The position numbers and the translations under genes were made by a program. Below, piece after piece: positions 56,453 through 58,998 of a stretch of DNA of 58,998 nt (within the stretch, counting starts at the first letter, position 1; each line of letters starts with the position of its first letter). Source of the stretch: Methylophilaceae bacterium (GTDB lineage Bacteria; Pseudomonadota; Gammaproteobacteria; Burkholderiales; Methylophilaceae); assembly GCA_028823485.1 (NCBI GenBank), contig JAPKBG010000014.1:1-58998 (forward strand), written 5' to 3'. The notes beneath the pieces are model-generated. The model saw only the letters and a list, made by a program, of their open reading frames with translations, had not been told where the DNA came from and ran no database searches.

Positions 56453-57145
56453 ATGAAAAAGCTATTAATCATTATTGCACTTTTACCAATGTTTACATTT
56501 GCAAACACTGCTGAAAAGTTAGAATCTGCGCCGATAGACCCGTCCGACAAGGCGTCATTGCAACGCGGCGCACGTACCTTTGTTAATAACTGTTTGAATT
56601 GCCATAGTGCAAACTATATGCGCTATAACCGCTTGGTTGATATTGGCTTAACAGAGAAGGAAATTGAAGAGAATCTGTTGTTTGCTGGCAAAAAAGTGGG
56701 TGACACCATGTCAGTGGCCATGAATCCTAAAGATGCCAAAAAATGGTTTGGTGTAACGCCACCTGATTTGACGGTTGAAACAAGGGCGCGTGGCGTTGAC
56801 TGGTTTTATGCTTATATGCGGGGATTCTATAAAGACGAATCTACGGCAAGTGGTTGGAATAATGTAGTGTTTGATAAGGTGGCAATGCCGCACGTGTTAT
56901 ATCAACTTCAAGGTGAGCAGGTGCTTAACCATGAGACGCATGCGCTGGAACTTGTTAAGCCTGGTAAGTTGAATCCTGAGGAATACAATGCATTCGTTGC
57001 GGATTTAACAAACTACATGGCCTTTATGGCAGAGCCTGCAAAACAGCAGCGCAAAAGCTTGGGTATATGGGTGCTATTGTTTTTAGGAGTGTTACTTGTA
57101 TTAGTTAAAAAAGTAAAAGCAGCATACTGGAAAGATATTAAATAA
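56453..57145 (+). CDS. petC: Cytochrome c1 subunit of the bc1 complex
   Basis: A 230-residue protein with a signal peptide (1-17), the haem c site 'CLNCHSANYMRYNRL', the methionine-ligand region 'VAMPHVLYQLQGEQ' and a C-terminal membrane anchor ('KSLGIWVLLFLGVLLVLVKKVKAAYWKDIK'). It accepts electrons from the Rieske protein. It starts two bases after petB. Confidence 0.96.
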   Translation: MKKLLIIIALLPMFTFANTAEKLESAPIDPSDKASLQRGARTFVNNCLNCHSANYMRYNRLVDIGLTEKEIEENLLFAGKKVGDTMSVAMNPKDAKKWFGVTPPDLTVETRARGVDWFYAYMRGFYKDESTASGWNNVVFDKVAMPHVLYQLQGEQVLNHETHALELVKPGKLNPEEYNAFVADLTNYMAFMAEPAKQQRKSLGIWVLLFLGVLLVLVKKVKAAYWKDIK

Positions 57146-57204
57146 TTTTAATAAAGAACGCTTGTAAGTGAAGTGCGAGACAAGCGAATTAGAGGGTAAG
57201 AATT

Positions 57205-57804
57205 ATGATGAAATTATATTCGGGCTCGGTTGACCCATTTAGTCACCGTTGCCGTATTGTGCTGTTTGAAAAGGGCATGGATTTTGAAGTGATTGATGTG
57301 GATTTATCTAACAAGACAGAAGATCTTGCTGTGTTGAATCCCTATGGTAGTGTGCCGGTATTGGTTGAACGTGATTTGGTGTTGTCAGAAGCGAATATCA
57401 TTAATGAGTATATTGATGAGCGTTTTCCGCATCCACAATTAATGCCTGCTGATCCAGTCATGCGCGCACGCGCAAGGTTGTTTCTATATAGCTTTGAGCA
57501 AGACTTGTTTAGCCATGTTAAAGATTTGGAATCTTCAGACGAAGCAGTTGCTGCTAAAGCGCGTAAAACAGTGCGTGATAACTTAACGCAGATTGTCCCT
57601 ATCTTCAGCCGACAAGAGTATTTGTTGGGTGATGAGTATTCAATGTTGGATGTCGCGGTAACGCCGTTGCTATGGCGCTTGGAGCACTACGGTATTCAAA
57701 TGCCAAGCCAAGCAGCACCATTATTAAAATATGCTGAACGCTTATTCGCACGACCTTTGTACGCGGAAGCAATGACGCCGTCAGAAAAAGTAATGCGTAA
57801 ATAA
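57205..57804 (+). CDS. sspA: Stringent starvation protein A (GST-like)
   Basis: A 199-residue glutathione S-transferase-fold protein. 'MKLYSGSVDPFSHRCRIVLFEKGMDFEVIDVDLSNKTEDLAVLNPYGSVPVL' is typical of SspA, which lacks GST activity and binds RNA polymerase during starvation. Two bases separate it from sspB, forming the classic sspAB pair. Confidence 0.95.
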   Translation: MMKLYSGSVDPFSHRCRIVLFEKGMDFEVIDVDLSNKTEDLAVLNPYGSVPVLVERDLVLSEANIINEYIDERFPHPQLMPADPVMRARARLFLYSFEQDLFSHVKDLESSDEAVAAKARKTVRDNLTQIVPIFSRQEYLLGDEYSMLDVAVTPLLWRLEHYGIQMPSQAAPLLKYAERLFARPLYAEAMTPSEKVMRK

Positions 57805-57805
57805 G

Positions 57806-58240
57806 ATGGCTGATGTATTAACTTCAACCAAGCCTTACATGATGCGTGCCATCCATGGGTGGTGTATGGATAATGGGATGACGCCGCATTTATTAGTTGT
57901 TGTTAATGTGCAGACAAAGGTGCCGCGTGCTTTTGTTAAAGATGGTGAGATTGTGCTTAATCTAAGCTATTCAGCAACCAAGGATTTGAGTATAGAAAAT
58001 GATGCGGTGACTTTCTCCGCTCGATTTGGCGGCGCTTCACAGAATTTGTATGTGCCAATGGATGCGGTTCGAGGTATCTTTGCGCGTGAAAACGGGCAAG
58101 GTATGTTTTTCGAGATGGATACGCAACGGGAGCCAGCTTCCTCAGACCAGGCATCTAGTGAGAGCGGTACAGATGGCGAGCATGTAGAGGTTAAAGCTAA
58201 AGCAGGGAAAAAAAGACCAACTTTAACAGTGGTTAAATAA
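57806..58240 (+). CDS. sspB: ClpXP specificity-enhancing factor SspB
   Basis: A 144-residue adaptor that delivers ssrA-tagged proteins to ClpXP. 'KPYMMRAIHGWCMDNGMTPHLLVVVN' and 'LNLSYSATKDLSIENDAVTFSARFGG' match the SspB fold, and the C-terminal 'KKRPTLTVVK' is the ClpX-binding peptide. Confidence 0.95.
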   Translation: MADVLTSTKPYMMRAIHGWCMDNGMTPHLLVVVNVQTKVPRAFVKDGEIVLNLSYSATKDLSIENDAVTFSARFGGASQNLYVPMDAVRGIFARENGQGMFFEMDTQREPASSDQASSESGTDGEHVEVKAKAGKKRPTLTVVK

Positions 58241-58278
58241 ATTTTTTCAAAATAACATCAATTTTTTTAAAAGCGCTA

Positions 58279-58306
58279 TTGCATAAAAGTTAAAAAATGC
58301 TATAGT
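58279..58306 (+). promoter_or_regulatory. Promoter of the tRNA cluster
   Basis: TTGCAT (58279-58284) and TATAGT (58301-58306) are 16 bases apart. The GC-rich discriminator CACGCC follows, as in stable-RNA promoters under stringent control. Confidence 0.7.
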
Positions 58307-58324
58307 CACGCCTCAAATAAAAAC

Positions 58325-58400
58325 GCCGGATTAGCTCAGTTGGTAGAGCAGCGCACTTGTAATGCGAAGGTCATCAGTTCGATTCCGATATCCGGCACCA
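58325..58400 (+). tRNA. tRNA-Thr (anticodon TGT)
   Basis: A 76-base cloverleaf with acceptor GCCGGAT/ATCCGGC, D-loop AGTTGG, anticodon loop CTTGTAA and T-loop TTCGATT. The CCA end is encoded. First of four tRNA genes before tuf. Confidence 0.97.
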
Positions 58401-58428
58401 AATATCTTTAAAGAATCATTAGTAGTAG

Positions 58429-58452
58429 AAGCCACTTAAAGTGGCTTTTTTA
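58429..58452 (+). terminator. Hairpin-plus-T-tract between the first two tRNA genes
   Basis: AAGCCAC and GTGGCTT pair around TTAAA, followed by a T run. It looks like a complete intrinsic terminator, or an attenuating or processing signal, inside the tRNA-tuf cluster. Confidence 0.75.
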
Positions 58453-58508
58453 TGCTTGATTTTGTTTGACAGTAGGTTGAAAGTTAAGCATAATTGCGGG
58501 TTCGGTTT

Positions 58509-58593
58509 GGAGGGATGGCCGAGTGGTTAAAGGCGACGGACTGTAAATCCGTTCTCTCTGAGTACGTAGGTTCGAATCCTACTCCCTCCACCA
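58509..58593 (+). tRNA. tRNA-Tyr (anticodon GTA)
   Basis: An 85-base class II tRNA with a long variable arm, acceptor GGAGGGA/TCCCTCC, anticodon loop CTGTAAA and encoded CCA. Confidence 0.97.
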
Positions 58594-58647
58594 TAAGTAT
58601 TTTGGTTGTAGTTGTAAGTAATAAGAGAAGATTTGATGAACCACAGT

Positions 58648-58723
58648 GCGGGAGTAGCTCAGCTGGTAGAGCTTCAGTTTTCCAAACTGAATGTCGCGAG
58701 TTCGAGTCTCGTCTCCCGCTCCA
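58648..58723 (+). tRNA. tRNA-Gly (anticodon TCC)
   Basis: A 76-base cloverleaf with acceptor GCGGGAG/CTCCCGC, anticodon loop TTTCCAA and encoded CCA. Confidence 0.97.
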
Positions 58724-58751
58724 AACAATGTATCGTTTGGGTAGTTAAGCA

Positions 58752-58826
<75 letters not shown>

Positions 58827-58957
58827 CGAACTGCGGTAAGGTTTGTTGAGTAGTAAAAGCGTTAAAGTTTTATTAAGTTAAATAAAACTTTTATAAAGCA
58901 ACATAATTAAGTTAATAAAACTTTAGTTAAAACTAATTTAAGCAAAGGAAGATAATC

Positions 58958-58998
58958 ATGGCAAAAGCAAAGTTCGAACGGAGCAAACCGCACGTTAA
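58958..58998 (+). CDS. tuf: Elongation factor Tu, first 13 codons (3' end outside window)
   Basis: ATG at 58958 after the ribosome site AAAGGAAG gives 'MAKAKFERSKPHV', the conserved start of EF-Tu. Its position after the four tRNA genes supports the call. The rest of the gene lies beyond the window. Confidence 0.92.
   Translation, partial: MAKAKFERSKPHV

Overview
The window is chromosomal DNA of a low-GC betaproteobacterium. A hexulose-6-phosphate synthase (ribulose monophosphate pathway of formaldehyde fixation) lies in a run of genes in typical betaproteobacterial order (mla - ABC exporter - bolA - murA - his - hinT - tat - degS-like - nif3 - petABC - sspAB). Together these point to an obligate or near-obligate methylotroph of the Methylophilaceae, probably Methylotenera or a close relative. 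The genus is an inference from gene content, not from a database comparison.

Layout. 1-3675: tail of pepN, a DnaQ-like exonuclease, an RluA-type pseudouridine synthase and two decayed genes. 3676-11776: hda and an AI-2E/PerM permease facing away from purM, then a DUF3108 protein, an RsmB-type rRNA methyltransferase, a 5'-nucleotidase, a dicarboxylate/amino-acid symporter and an acetyltransferase. 11777-18102: a truncated DMT-transporter remnant, an RND efflux pump (permease and adaptor), ampD, a pilS-like gene cut before its kinase domain, and a PP0621-family gene. 18231-20289: ECF sigma factor, DUF3619, DUF3106 and RDD genes. 20295-26964: lptGF facing away from pepA-holC, a coiled-coil protein, gcvH and a PBP7-type endopeptidase. 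27069-35355: topA, ttcA, a Fic remnant, a pteridine-reductase-like SDR, a MidA-type methyltransferase, trmB, engB and a dihaem cytochrome c. 35477-36055: a broken prepilin-like gene. 36101-41281: mlaFEDCB, an ABC-2 exporter and a BolA protein. 41301-50625: a monothiol glutaredoxin, murA and the complete his set (G, D, C, B, H, A, F, I, E), interrupted by hps. 50671-58240: hinT, tatABC, a DegS-like protease (opposite strand), nif3, petABC, sspA and sspB. 58325-58998: four tRNA genes (Thr-TGT, Tyr-GTA, Gly-TCC, Thr-GGT) and the start of tuf.

The most striking item is the hexulose-6-phosphate synthase. A normal-length catalytic domain is followed by a predicted membrane helix and a 50-residue acidic tail, which suggests a membrane-tethered formaldehyde-fixing enzyme. 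The gene sits between hisC and hisB and has its own promoter-like sequence and terminator. The second theme is gene decay. Six remnants (an eRF1-like protein, a PAS/GGDEF protein, a DMT transporter, pilS with pilR absent, a Fic protein and a prepilin) lie among otherwise intact housekeeping genes, as expected in a lineage losing surface, signalling and accessory functions. No insertion sequence, prophage or CRISPR array was seen.
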